A model generated the notes under the pieces. That model was given only the letters and a program-made list of their open reading frames with translations. It was not told the DNA's origin and did no database searches. The position numbers and the translations under genes were made by a program. DNA of 64,000 bases from Hydra vulgaris (Eukaryota; Cnidaria; Hydrozoa; Anthoathecata; Hydridae), in contig NC_088933.1 in the NCBI RefSeq assembly GCF_038396675.1, forward strand, positions 41,713,501 to 41,777,500, read 5' to 3'. Shown here in pieces: positions 44,880-60,479 of the stretch (its first letter is position 1; every line of letters begins with the position of its first letter).

Positions 44880-45400
44880 TATAATTTCAGCAGTAGTTAT
44901 GGCAACACCTAAAGCTCATCAAACAAAAGATGCAAATTCAAAGATTTCTACCAAATTTTATAATGAGGAGCATTCGAACGTTGTTAGTTTCAAAAGAAGT
45001 AAAGATGCAAGATTCGTAAAGATGCTTAGCAGTTGAGAAGAACATTATTTTGTTAGAACATGTGTACAAATATTTTGACATAATTATATTGTTTATTACA
45101 ACAAATATTGATTTTCTCTAAGTATTTGTGTAATTTAAATTGGTTCATTAATCAATGTTTTATTTTCGTTCATCAGCGTCAAATTTTATTCAAACTTATT
45201 TGGACATTACATTTTGTTCAACATTACAAAGAAATAGTTACGCTTTATTTAAAGAAATAGTTACCCTTTAGTTGAAAAAAGTTACATTTAAGTCAAATAA
45301 ATAGTTTTAATTTGATTGCATTTGAAGCTTTTTTTTTGATTGAAAAGATGAGCACACTTTTTGAATCAAAATCAAAGTTTTTGCAAACAAGTAAAACTAA
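44880..45400 (+). other. Exon-like segment and spacer near the right end of element A
   Basis: After TAATTTCAG (44890) a frame reads VMATPKAHQTKDANSKISTK, then NVVSFKRSKDARFVKMLSS and a stop at about 45035. No family recognised. The rest to 45400 is AT-rich. Confidence 0.3.
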
Positions 45401-45610
45401 TATTATTTGAGTTATACGTTGGACCAACGTCAGCATGCGACGCTCGCCTAACGTCGAAATCCGACGTTGGGCCAACGTTAGCCCAACGGTTGGTTGCAAC
45501 GTCGCGCTGACTATCAAATCCACGTTGGCTCGATGTCGGTTGCCGACCATCGGCCGACGAATTTTTCGACGTTGATCCGACATTGGGCCAACGTCTATGT
45601 GCTATCTGGG

Positions 45611-46064
45611 ATGGTATATCTTTCAAAACCATTTTTGGAGAGGCAAAGTCTGTTAGCGATCAGGTGATCGCTCCATGGCTCGAAACCGCACTGCCTACAA
45701 TTCTCTCTCGATACCCTCTTGAAAATATTTTTAATGCCGATGAACTCGGTCTTTTCTGCCTGACAAAAGTTTACATTTAAAAAATGAAAAGTGCATAGGA
45801 GGCAAGCATAAAAAAGTTCGCCTGACTGGGAAGGCCGCAGGTAATGTTAAAGGAGAAAGACTTTCAATGTTTGTTATTAGAAAATCGAAGTCTCCTAGAT
45901 GTTTTAAAGGTGTGAAAAATATTTCTTGTTGCTATTGGGCCCAACCAAATAGTTGGATGTTGGCAGAATTATTTGAGGAGTGGGTTAAAGAAATTGACTT
46001 AAAGTTTAGTTTTCAGAAAAGGAAAATTGCTTTTTATAGTAGATAATCGTTATGCCCATCCTAA
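45611..46064 (+). pseudogene. Tigger transposase, first DDE half
   Basis: GISFKTIFGEAKSVSDQVIA, LPTILSRYPLENIFNADELG and LFCL supply the first catalytic aspartate (NADE). A frameshift at about 45765 leads to KKVRLTGKAAGNVKGERLSM, then FAYW-like and WMLAELFEEWVKEIDLKF. LFIVDNRYAHPNP at 46029-46068 holds the second aspartate (normally VDNCPAHP). The codon for the last proline/asparagine is where element B entered. The remainder continues at 52689. Confidence 0.82.
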
Positions 46065-46624
46065 CCCAGTGAAAAATAAAACCGCGTCCCACATGGGTTC
46101 CGCGTGGGTTCCGTGTGGGATTTATGGGATTTATGTGGGACGGATTTTCCCATGTGGTATCCGTATGGAAATTTGTCACCTTAAACCCATGTGGGTAATC
46201 CCACATGGGTTACATGTGGGAACCATATGGTATTTACACACATGGGAAATCCCACGTGGGTTTCCTGTGGGATTTGCATGGGAATTAATTTAAAAGCTGG
46301 AAACTAAAAAAAAACTAAAAAAAAATTTTTTAAATCGACATTGTACAATGTCGATTTAAAAAATTTTTTTTTAGTTTTTTTTTAGTTTCCAGCTTTTAAA
46401 TTAATTCCCATGCAAATCCCACAGGAAACCCACGTGGGATTTCCCATGTGTGTAAATACCATATGGTTCCCACATGTAACCCATGTGGGATTACCCACAT
46501 GGGTTTAAGGTGACAAATTTCCATACGGATACCACATGGGAAAATCCGTCCCACATAAATCCCATAAATCCCACACGGAACCCACGCGGAACCCATGTGG
46601 GACGCGGTTTTATTTTTCACTGGG
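46065..46624. repeat. 560-bp (near-)perfect palindrome
   Basis: The two 280-bp halves are inverted copies meeting at CATTGT/ACAATG (centre 46344/46345). By eye I found no mismatch over the parts compared. Each arm holds the CCCAGTGAAAAAT end plus a dense set of CCCACATGGG-, CATATGG- and CCACGTGGG-like short palindromes, then AAAAAACTAAAAAAAA at the tip. The identical 66-74 residue frames on both strands are a consequence of the palindrome, not genes. Confidence 0.92.
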
Positions 46625-46774
46625 GTATTGCGTTACGTTTATTTTGTGAGAAATTATTTTATATTAATAAAGAGAATGGCAAGCAAGTATGTAAGTACCG
46701 CGAATAATTTTTATCTTTCCTTATAGAAATAAGATTAAGATTTGTGCAAATAGACGTATTATTAGGATAATATT
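46625..46774. other. Element B sequence after the palindrome
   Basis: Contains the exon-like ATGGCAAGCAAGTAT followed by a consensus-like GTAAGTA donor. Confidence 0.3.
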
Positions 46775-49690
<2,916 letters not shown>

Positions 49691-50040
49691 ATGATATTTG
49701 AACATCACAAATTTAATAATATTGTTGTGATATGTTATATAAATAATTCCATAATAGATTATGATATGAAAATAAGATAGGATATGAAGGCAATGATCAA
49801 AGAATAAATTTACTTATAGAAATTTAGATGTTTGTTTATTAGTTTCAGAATATTATATTATGTGTGACCGCGGCCTTCTATAATAACAGGCCTTGACATC
49901 GCGCAACAAAGTTGTTAAACTGTAGGCCAATTCCTAATACTGTGTTAACATTTTCATCTTTTAACATTAGATGAAAGTTTGTGTTCGCGCTTTTTTAATA
50001 AATCTTTAAAATGTGATTGGTTTATAAATTAGATAGCCCA

Positions 50041-50075
50041 ACATCAAGACAATAACGTTGTTATTGTCTTGATGT
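50041..50075. repeat. Hairpin in P3 5' region
   Basis: ACATCAAGACAATAAC and its exact complement separated by GTT, upstream of the THAP start codon. Confidence 0.9.
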
Positions 50076-50163
50076 TGATGTAAGGTTCAAGGCGTTAACT
50101 TTGTAAGGTAATAATATTGTCAAACTAACGATAAGTTTTTTTAATAATTAAAATGCCTTAAAA

Positions 50164-51028
50164 ATGCCTTTAAAATGCTGTGTATCTCTTTGCAAGTCGA
50201 ACTATCTCAACTACAACAAAAATATCAATTTATACAACTACAATATCAATTACAACTACAACAAAAATATCAATACTCAACTACGACAAAAATATTAATT
50301 TATAAATTCCCGAAGAATCTAGAGGAGAGAAAAAGATGTAGTGAAGCTATCCCAAGAACTGGTTTTATTGTTACAGACTATACAGCATTATGTCAACTGC
50401 ATTGGCCAAATGAAGCACCTTTTGAAAGCAAATATGGGAAGCAACGACCTTTAAACCCACCATCTGTTTTTAAAATATTCCGCCTAGTTGTTTAGCCACA
50501 CCAGCAAGTAAAGTTAGAAAAAATGTAACTTCAAGCGGTTTTCGAAGCATTTTACCAGATGAGTTAAATGATTTTCTAAAAGAGGATGAAATTATATTTG
50601 ACGATATTCAATCTTTGTTAAGTGATAATAACGATGTTATTGTTTTCCAGCTTAATAAAAAAAGTTTACACATACAATCAAAAATGTACAAACTTGGTGT
50701 TTCATTATTTATTTTAGTAATTTTCAATGATTATTCATTTGTAGCTAACCATAATGGCACAATTTGTAATATTTCATATTTAGCTGTAAACAAATTAAAG
50801 TTAATAAAAACAAAATCAGCTTTATTTGAAGCAGTTAGATTTTTAAAAAATAAAGAAAGTTCGCTTCAATCAAATATTCTATTCGAACACCTTAATGCTA
50901 TGAGAAAAGTTAATGTTGGTGAAGTTTTATATACTTCAGATATTATATGTAGAGCATATGTGAGTATTTTGCTATGCGACGAAGTTTATATGATTGTATG
51001 TGTATTGACTACAAGTTGCCAAGTATAA
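50164..51028 (+). pseudogene. P3 transposase remnant: THAP domain with repeat insertion, no catalytic core
   Basis: From ATG 50164 the frame gives MPLKCCVSLCKSNY, the THAP start. It is then derailed by an array of CTACAACAAAAATATCAA-like units (about 50210-50290) that replaces the usual loop. A second frame continues IYKFPKNLEERKRCSEAIPR, TALCQLHWPN with the closing Cys-His pair, and GKQRPLNPPSVF. After a frameshift near 50480 comes FRSILPDELNDFLKEDEIIF, and a linker to NAMRKVNVGEVLYTSDIICR with LLCDE. It stops at 51028, so the RNase H and C-terminal parts are gone. Confidence 0.75.
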
Positions 51029-51716
51029 GGACTTTAACCCTGTTGAGATATATTGATAAAACTTTTTTTTTGCTTGAATCAACTTTTATTGGTGTTTTTT
51101 ATTGTTGGTGATTTTTATTGTTACCATTTTTAGCAAAAAAAATTAAAAATACAGTTATCTTTCTAATATATAGATATATACTTTGTTATGGTTCTGCTTG
51201 TTATTGATACTATTTAATATTACATAAATATTCTTAATGAAATTTGAAATACGAAAAATATGATTATCTTTTAACAATTTTTTGGTTTTCTTTTTATATT
51301 TCCGTTTTTACTAGAGATTATTATTAGAAAACATAGGCTGCCATTACACCCTACCTAATATAAAAATATATCAATATAAGTAAAAGTGAAAGTTTAATCG
51401 GCCTTCAGTTTTTACGGCATTTTGCGCGATGTCAAGGCCTGTTATTATAGAAGTCTACATCATTGAAAAAGTAGGTTTTTACATTTTTGTTTTCGTTTTT
51501 TTGTTTAACTACTTTTCCTTATTGATCACTTTTTTTCAGGATTCTCCTCATGGGTTCAAGATCATTACGCATAATATGTGTTCAATTACGCATAAACGTT
51601 AGTCATTGTAAGTAATAAATTAGGAAATAATTATTTGTGAAATATTGTAGTCATTAATGACTTCAAAGTGGCTAATAATTAAAATTGCTCGAATAATAAG
51701 GTTCCTTATTAAAATT

Positions 51717-51895
<179 letters not shown>

Positions 51896-52469
51896 ATATA
51901 TTTGTATTTATATTTTTTTTTTTTTAGAAAATGTTTGAAGAAAGTTAGAAGATACTAAAAACCGATATATATAAGCCGAAGCGATTTAATTAATTCAATT
52001 GACAAAAAACGGCGTGTAAATCGCAAAAGAAAAAATAATATTTTTAATATTCGTTTTGGATGTATTGATTAATAGCATTTATTTTTAAATAAATTCATTT
52101 TGCAACACGTTTTTTAATTTTATAAAATTTCGTCATAATAGTTTAAGGTAAATCCCACATAGGTTATAGGTGGAAAACATCACATGTAAAAGATCAAAAA
52201 TGCTACACGTTTTGAATACCGAATGGGATATAGTAGCAAATACCAGATTAAGTTAAGCCTCTCTGAAAGCTTCGATGATTAATTTTAAATTACTATTTAA
52301 GTAATTTTTAAATTAAAAGAATTTTTAAAATTATCATAGAAGCATTCGGACTTTCATTTGTCTAGTATTGACTACTTTTATACCATTTGGATTAAAATAT
52401 GTGGCATTTAAGATCTATAGCATGTCGTATTTTCCACCTATATCCCATGTAGGATTTACCACATAAAAC

Positions 52470-52688
52470 CCATGTGGGATTTACCATATGAAACCCACAT
52501 GGGACAAAATAATAATCCCCATATGGATTACATGTGGTAAAAACCCACGCGTATCCCATATGGGATTTACCATATGGAATCCATGTGGGATTTACCATAT
52601 GAAACCCACATGGGACAAAATAATAATCCCCACATGGGTTACATGTGGAAAAAATCCACGCGTATCCCATGTGCGCTTTTTCACTGGG
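52470..52688. repeat. 111-bp tandem dimer in the right end of element B
   Basis: GGGACAAAATAATAATCCCC recurs at 52501 and 52612. The units contain CATATGG, ACATGTGG and CCCATGTGG motifs related to those in the palindrome at 46065-46624. Confidence 0.8.
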
Positions 52689-53340
52689 AACGTGCAGAAA
52701 TTTGATTGGGTGGAACTTATCTTTCTTCCACCGAAAACAACATCGATCACCCAACCTATGGATCAAGGAGTTATCCGATCTCTTAAAGCCAAATATCGCT
52801 CATTTGCAGTGAAAAAGCAAATTGCTTAGAAAAAGAGAACAAGATGCTTAAGTTTTCTATCTTAACTGCTATGTTTATGCTAACAAAATCATAGAATTCC
52901 ATTCCAGATCAAACCTTCATAAATTTTTTCAAAAAATCAGGAATATCATTAGAAGACTTTAATGGAAAACTTAAGAGATGATCTCGAATTGTTAAAAACA
53001 AAATTCGATGCAGATTTTAACCTCACGACCGACGAGTTGGTAGACATAGATTTCGATGTTTGCACTGCCAACAAATTATCAGATGAGGACATCATTGCAG
53101 AAGCTTCTGAGCATGATGCTATTGATATTGAAGAGGAATCCGATGATAAGTGCGTTGGTGTTTCTGACAATGCTACAAAATCAAGTCTGAACGAAGCGAT
53201 GCATGCTGTCACTGTACTCGAGAATTACAGTCTTTATTCTAACTATGGAGATGATTTGACGAAGGCTCTTAAATCGTGTCATTGAAATGGATTTAAAAGC
53301 CTCAAAAAGACAATCTACAATTACTGACTTTTTTTGGAAA
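52689..53340 (+). pseudogene. Tigger transposase, last DDE block and C-terminus
   Basis: NVQKFDWVELIFLPPKTTSI, then TQPMDQGVIRSLKAKYRSFA gives the PPxTTS...QPMDQG signature with the third catalytic acid. A stop at 52827 and a frame change follow. The frame 52962-53285 (ENLRDDLELLKTKFDADFNL, an acidic DEDIIAEASEHDAIDIEEES stretch) is the usual acidic C-terminal tail of Tigger-type proteins, ending near KKTIYNY-like sequence. The right TIR begins about 120 bases later. Confidence 0.82.
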
Positions 53341-53812
53341 TGTAAAAGTTTAAATCACATAATATATATTGCATTTAGGCCTAAGAATCACTATTTGTTT
53401 GTTTGTTTCATTTCTATTCCGTACTTTGACCAGAATATTTGAAAAAAAGTTAACTTTCTATAATTCGAAAATCTCTCTAATTCGAACTTTTTTTTTTCCC
53501 CGTTAAATTCGAATTAGACAGATTGTACTGTATTGATATTTTGAAAACTTTTTAATGCCGTTTGTATGAAAACATAAAATAATTTAAATAAAAGAATGAT
53601 TCGAAAAACTCGAATCATTTTTTTCGAATCGAATCTCGAATCGAAGCGACATTTGATTCGCGAATCGAATCGAAGCGATTCGCAGGGCCCTAATATTTAC
53701 TACATTTATTATGACTGATATGAGTAGTGATCTATTTGACAAAAACGTGTTTGAAAATTTTATTTTATGGTTTGCGTATTTTTATATTCTCTTAAATAAT
53801 TATCCTTTATAG

Positions 53813-54780
53813 ATGCCAAAAAAGTGTTGTGTATATGGCTGCAAAACTAATTACCAAAGTACCAAAAATAATAAAAGCTTTGAAAAAATACCAGTTTATT
53901 GTTTTCTTAAAGATAAAGAACAAAGAAATATTTGGATAAAAAGTATTCCAAATTCTAATCTTTTAGTTTCAGATGAAACTGTTATTTGCCAATTACATTG
54001 GCTAACGATTTTTGAAAAAGTTACTGTTCAAGGGAAATAAAGACCGAAAATGCCTGTATGGTCAGGAATACCCTAAAGTCAAATACCTACTCCATTACCA
54101 CGTCATCGCACAACATGGAAATCTTTAAGCATTGTTAGAAATGTTAGAACTGATGAACTTAGCACTTTTTTATTGGCTGATACAGCAACGTACATTGATT
54201 TTTAAAACGTTTTATTAAATAATCTCAGGGTTTTTTTAGTTTCAGTAATAGCATATATGATTGAAAAAACAATTAATGTTCAATCTATTACGTTTTATGA
54301 TACTATTCCTTTATTTCTTGTTAAAATTTTTGAGAATTTACATTTTGAAACATTTCATTGTGAAAATGTTTTATAAAAAGTTAGTGTAAAATCGTTTAAA
54401 TATTGTTGATTCTTGGTCAAGGTTTGAGGAAATACAACAATTTAACCCTGATGTCATGGAAATAGACCATAAGAAAAACATTATTCAGCAACAAATATCA
54501 ATTATTTCTGCAAAACTTATTGGAAAATATATATATATCTGATACAATTATACGTAGTTGTGAATATTTTTCAACATCTCGTGCTTTATACAATAAACTA
54601 AGAAACGATTTTCAATTGCCGTCGCATAATATCAAAAGTTTGCAAAATTGATAATGCTAGTTTCTTAGACTCAGTTTTTACTTTTTTTAAATTTTTTATT
54701 TTTCTTCAAAACATTGAAGAAAAATAAAAAATTTGTATAATTATTCATGATAAAGTATATGTCAAAAAAATGATGCTTTA
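53813..54780 (+). pseudogene. P2 transposase, THAP domain and linker, broken
   Basis: MPKKCCVYGCKTNYQSTKNN with the first Cys pair, then NIWIKSIPNSNLLVSDETVI and CQLHWL with the closing Cys-His. It stops at 54038. Beyond the stop the same and neighbouring frames read PKMPVWSGIP, SIVRNVRTDELSTFLLADTA, FENLHFETFHCENVL and CEYFSTSRALYNKLRNDFQL, parallel in order to P1. There are at least four stops and an A/T-rich local insertion near 54680-54730. The THAP sequence is close to that of P1. Confidence 0.8.
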
Positions 54781-54782
54781 CC

Positions 54783-55349
54783 ATGGTAGAACATTGTTTG
54801 GTAAATCGTATAAATCACACATCACTGTTGTTATCTTTAAATATTGACATGGACTCTTTTGATTTTAGTTCAGGTCATGAGTGTGCTTCTTCTACATATG
54901 TTTTATGTGAAGCAGGTAGTGAAATATTTGACAATTTAGAAAAACTAGAGTCATCAATTTCTGATACTACCAAAATGTCTTTGATTTATATTGCTGGTTA
55001 TGTATGTAGAAATGAATATAATGAAAAAATTTTGTTCAATCAGACATTACTTTATTGTGAAAAGTTTGGTGAGTACCTGAAGTCTATAGATCGTGGTGGT
55101 CTTAAAATTCCACCAGACAATGTTTGCAAATGGGTTTTTTTTTGCTTTGTCTTATTCCATTCGATAAAAGATAAAGTTTGTTGTAAATCCTTAAGTGGCA
55201 TCTTTTTGCTTGTTTCTGAATTTTACTATTTTGAAATTAATCAAAAACATTGCAACACACTTGCTAATATATTTTTAAACGATTTTTGTGCACAAATTAC
55301 ACCAAGATCTAATAAAGAACCTGCATTAAAAGTTTTAAAGTTATCATAA
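54783..55349 (+). pseudogene. P2 transposase C-terminal part after an internal deletion
   Basis: The first few codons still belong to the region that in P1 reads LLYHYGTIFG (here another frame gives LYHGRTLFG, about 54776-54803). The frame then jumps to HTSLLLSLNIDMDSFDFSSG, which in P1 lies more than 400 codons later. The catalytic RNase H region is therefore deleted. The rest is intact and parallels P1: MSLIYIAGYVCRNE, DRGGLKIPPDNVCKWVFFCF and the ending TPRSNKEPALKVLKLS. It cannot be catalytic. Confidence 0.85.
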
Positions 55350-55560
55350 ATTTGTTTAGAAAAGAATGATTTGTATCTGTTATTGTTAAAATATATGCAA
55401 ATATTTTCTTTGTTTTAATTTTTTTTTAATATAAAATTTTAACTATTAATTACATTTTAATATAAATATTTCTAAATAAACTAATTAAACTCTTTAAGAG
55501 TCATACTTTGACTCCAAAATATAATTTTATAGCAGAGTTGCTGATAATCCGTAAAAAATA
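55350..55560. other. P2 3' noncoding region
   Basis: AT-rich, between the stop and the right terminal repeat. AATAAAC near 55475 may serve as a poly(A) signal. Confidence 0.4.
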
Positions 55561-55626
55561 ATAGGCCCCCAGTCACGGCTTACGGTTGCGCAATGAATAG
55601 GCCTACAGTATAGATCGCCTTGCTTT

Positions 55627-55854
55627 GCGCCAAACCAGCCTATGCAACGAATATGTTTAAATGAGATAATTTGACGCAAGGTTTAAAAGTCTTTAACAAA
55701 AGCCACTAAACCAAAAAAATTAAAAGTAATTGCAGTTCAATGCACTTAAAAACTTTAATTATAGTATTTTCGTGTTTGCAAAGAAACACTACATAAATCA
55801 TTTTTTAATATAAATTAATTTTTTTCAACTTTTTTGTATAGGCTGGTTTGACGC
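55627..55854. mobile_element. Candidate 228-bp MITE touching the right end of P2
   Basis: Inverted ends GCGCCAAACCAGCCTATGC and GCGTCAAACCAGCCTATAC (read inward), no coding sequence. No clear target duplication. Its left end overlaps the octamer taken as the P2 target duplication, so P2 seems to have inserted at its very edge. Confidence 0.55.
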
Positions 55855-58339
55855 TTAACCATCCATTTAATCCTCCCAAAATTGAAACAAAATATTTTAT
55901 CTTGACAAAGCTCTTTATTCGTTTCTGAAGTTTGTTTACAAAAGCAAGCATAAAAAGTAATTTTAACCGTAAAAAAAGTTGACCTAAAAAGTCGACCTAA
56001 AAAATCGGCCTTTTACGGAAAATGACTATATATAACGAATATGTAAATATATACAAATACAAATATAAAAAAATCTAAGATAATTTAAATGGAGAGAATA
56101 AAATCTTCTTATTTAAATTTAAAAACATGATAAGTAAAGTGTAAGTCAAAGTTAGAAAAAGCAATTTTGCATTAGAGGTGTCGCACGATAAGTGACACAA
56201 AATTGATTGAACTTCGTTTGGCAAAATGGTTCATTTACATAACTATTATTTCTCATTTTAAACTTGCTTTAAGGTTTCAAAATTAATAAGACTTTAAAAA
56301 TTAAAAGAGATAAACTTTCGTGTATAAATAAAATTTTTTATATACATTAAGTTTATGTACATTCAAGCACTTACGTTGAATTTTTTCAGGGAAAAAGGGC
56401 TCGTTTTTGAAAAAAAGACTGTTTTGAATAGCAAATAAAAATATTGATCAAATTTTATAACAAAACTTGCGTGAAACAAAGAGAATTTGGTAAAAAAGGG
56501 GGTTGATTGAATCCGACGACCGTCCCACGGTACGGGCATCATTTTATTAAAAATATTGAGAAACGTGAGAAACGATCCGCAGAATTAAATAACGGTTCGC
56601 ATGTTTCTAATGTATACTGTCCCTGTGAAGATGGAAATAATTTTTATTTTATTTTATCAGGTTTAATATAAAACGTAGTGAGCAGTTTCGATAAAGGAAT
56701 TGAAAAGCGTTCTAAGTAAGGAAACAGGTTGTCTTGAATAGAATAAAACGGTGCATTGACAAATCCGAATTTATATCCAATAACAGTGCCATCTAATAAA
56801 TTAAATTATAGTTAAAAGTATAGTAGGTTGTCCGTTTGTGTTAATCAAATTCTAAAGGTTTTAAACTATTTCTTGGCTATTCTAAGTTTGGCTACTCTAA
56901 TTTGATTTATTTTGGAGTTATTTTGGATGGTAAGTTAATGCTAAAGCATCAGCTAGCAATTAGTTAAATGATAATATACTTTTTAAAGTGTAATTTCATA
57001 ATTGTGTACAAACTGTATAAAGTTATTATCGAACAACGTTTTAGTACATAAAGGGACTCTGTTTCCATATAGCACTAATAACTACTACTAACAACTATTA
57101 ACTACTAACAATAATAATGAAGAGCCACTTTAATTGTCATTATACGGCAACTTTATTGTCATTTTTTTGTCATATGACAACTTATTTTTAACATTATAAT
57201 AGGATGTTTGAAATAAAAAACTCTCTTTTGTTTTCTCTAAGAAAAACGTAGCACCATGTAAGGTTAAACAAATGTTAGAAAGGTTATAAAGGATATAAGT
57301 AAATAACTAAGTCACGGCGATTTTTATGGATTGATTTTCTCCCACTTGCTGTGGTTTACGAGATTTTCGGATACGGATGTAACAACAGTTTATTTTATTT
57401 TTAAATTTGTAAAAAAATATTTTTAACTTTTCTTTTCCTATATGAAGTAAATATATTTTAAATTTAAATACCATTTACGACAAAAGTGTTAAGCTGAAAT
57501 TATAATACTTGTAAAATAATAATTTATGGTTCCTCAATTTATTTTTGGTTACAAAAGGGATTAAAATTTTGAATAGAAAAGTAAAACGACAGACGCTTTT
57601 GAAGCATTTATAAAAAACTAATTATAAAAAACTTTTATAAGTATTTTATAATTATTATAGTTTGTTTTTGAATTATCCTTAATTTATTGGGAACTTTTAA
57701 CTTTTATTCCACACATCGGCTACAGCTTTTACCCTTTTTACAAATGGCGGACTATTATTTTAAACAAAAAAAAAGAGCTTCGTTTTTTGTCCTATAAAAT
57801 CCCGCAAGTTAGACATCTAGTTATATTATATATCATTGGCGCAAAGTAAATAAATTTTCTCCGAATAACGTATTGAAAAATTCAAAATGCTTTCTGAACC
57901 ATCTTTTTACCGATAAAGTAGCCTACTATCAAACTCGTGGATAGACTCAATCCATGATGCATCTTATGATCTAAAAATTCACACATGGGTTCATAATGTG
58001 TACATCTAGGATTCCAGTTTACAACATATACCTTCTGATGACTAATGTCGAAATAAATCTTATTTGCTTGTTTTATTATGATAATTATTATTGTTAGTAT
58101 TATTATTTTGTATTATTATAAATGCTGTTTATTATTATAAAAAATGTCTATATATAGGTCAATTTTTTTAAAAAGAGGCGTGCCCCTGGGCCTTGGTGTC
58201 TTTGGTCATGTTTCACTTGTACCAATATAACAAATTTTGGTGTTTTCACTTTTAAAATCTGCATAAGTATTAAATTAACATGATATAACGGTTAAACTAT
58301 TAATTTAACTACCAGTTTTAATTAAAATAATAAGAATCG
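55855..58339. other. Unassigned 2.5-kb region
   Basis: No ORF of note and no repeat with clear ends. Small GC-richer patches (56505-56540, 58185-58205) are unexplained. Confidence 0.4.
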
Positions 58340-58425
58340 CAAAATAATCGGAATCGGTAAAGAATCGGAATCGCAACAGAGAATCGGAATCGGAATCGGT
58401 ATTTTTCGGAATCGGCCCATCTCTG
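58340..58425. repeat. Isolated hAT-like end rich in GGAATCGG repeats
   Basis: Read from 58425 inward: CAGAGATGGGCCGATTCCG followed by repeated CCGATTCC. This matches the style of hAT ends with subterminal repeats. No partner end was found in the window, so it is a solo end or the partner is lost. Confidence 0.55.
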
Positions 58426-58840
58426 CTTTAAACCTATCAATGGATTAACATTAAAGCCACTATTATAATTTTATCAAATTTAGAAATGTTTATAAGCATT
58501 TCTAAATTGCATTAAAACATCATGTAAAACCACGAAGGATTAATAACGAAAGCCAAAAAAAAAGATTGGTTCTTTTACACAGTTCTAGACACCAGTGTAA
58601 ATATAGAAAAGTTTGTTACTTAAAATCTGGGTTTATTTCATTATTTAAAAAGATTAACCAATCCAAAAAAAAAATTAAAAATCAATCCAATAACCAATAA
58701 TAAAAAAAAAAAAATTAATTACCAATCTAAAAAAAAATTAATTAAAAATTAATGAATTAAGAACATTAAAAACAATCCAAAAAAAATTATTACCAATCCA
58801 AATAAAAAAATTAAAAAATAAATATTACCAAAAAACATTT

Positions 58841-58899
58841 ATTATCAACAGACATTACAAAAATCCGCCTGGTGGATTTTAGTAATGTTTGTTGATTAT
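58841..58899. repeat. Hairpin, about 28-bp arms
   Basis: ATTATCAACAGACATTACAA-AAATCCGCC and its inverted copy around a single T at 58870, with about four mismatches. Confidence 0.8.
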
Positions 58900-60445
<1,546 letters not shown>

Positions 60446-60469
60446 TATTTATATTAAAAATAAATTTTA

Positions 60470-60479
60470 TTAGAAAATG
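60470..60479 (+). promoter_or_regulatory. Possible trans-splice acceptor at the AASS start
   Basis: TTTTATTAG sits immediately before AAAATG (ATG at 60477). Hydra adds spliced leaders to many mRNAs at AG sites close to the start codon. The placement fits, but AG after T-rich DNA is common here. Confidence 0.3.

Larger units (their letters stand above)
42318..45610 (+). mobile_element. Element A: CCCAG-ended DNA transposon, superfamily unknown
   Basis: The left end CCCAGCTAGCACACATACAT and the right end read inward CCCAGATAGCACATAGACGT share about 15 of 20 positions. Both are followed by arrays of TTGGGCCAACGT(T/C)GG-type palindromic motifs (42335-42440; at least six in 45418-45600). The dinucleotide AT flanks both sides. 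It interrupts the Tigger gene between the HTH and DDE parts. No transposase is recognised inside. It holds a coding-like repeat exon, exon-like pieces with splice sites, a TA tract and an antisense LINE relic. Confidence 0.75.
49870..51458 (+). mobile_element. P-type DNA transposon (P3), internally deleted, inside element B
   Basis: Ends share CTTCTATAATAACAGGCCTT followed by GACATCGCGCAA in inverted orientation, with a second GGCC block further in. The AGGCCT-x4-CATCGCGCAA core is the same as in P1 and P2. The outermost 8-10 bases differ between the two ends and no target duplication is visible. About 1.6 kb. Contains a THAP-type N-terminal coding remnant only. Confidence 0.8.

Noticed and set aside
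45293-45632. Arg-rich - strand frames (RRPMVGNRHRANVD)
   Set aside because: They read through the CCAACGTTGG subterminal array of element A.
46065-46624. Treating the palindrome as a separate MITE insertion
   Set aside because: Its flanks (CTAA and GTAT) give no duplication, while the Tigger frame resumes only at 52689, so the palindrome is better read as the left end of element B.
46006-46707. Identical 66-88 residue frames on both strands reading WVPCGIYGIYVGR-type sequence
   Set aside because: They are a direct consequence of the 560-bp palindrome and have no coding features.
52392-52829. Cys/Gly-rich frames over 52400-52680
   Set aside because: They cover the 111-bp repeat dimer at the element B end; only the part after 52689 (QPMDQG block) is coding-derived.
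55855-58339. Possible second end for the hAT terminus at 58425
   Set aside because: I looked for a CAGAGATGGGCCG-like partner and found none; left as a solo end.
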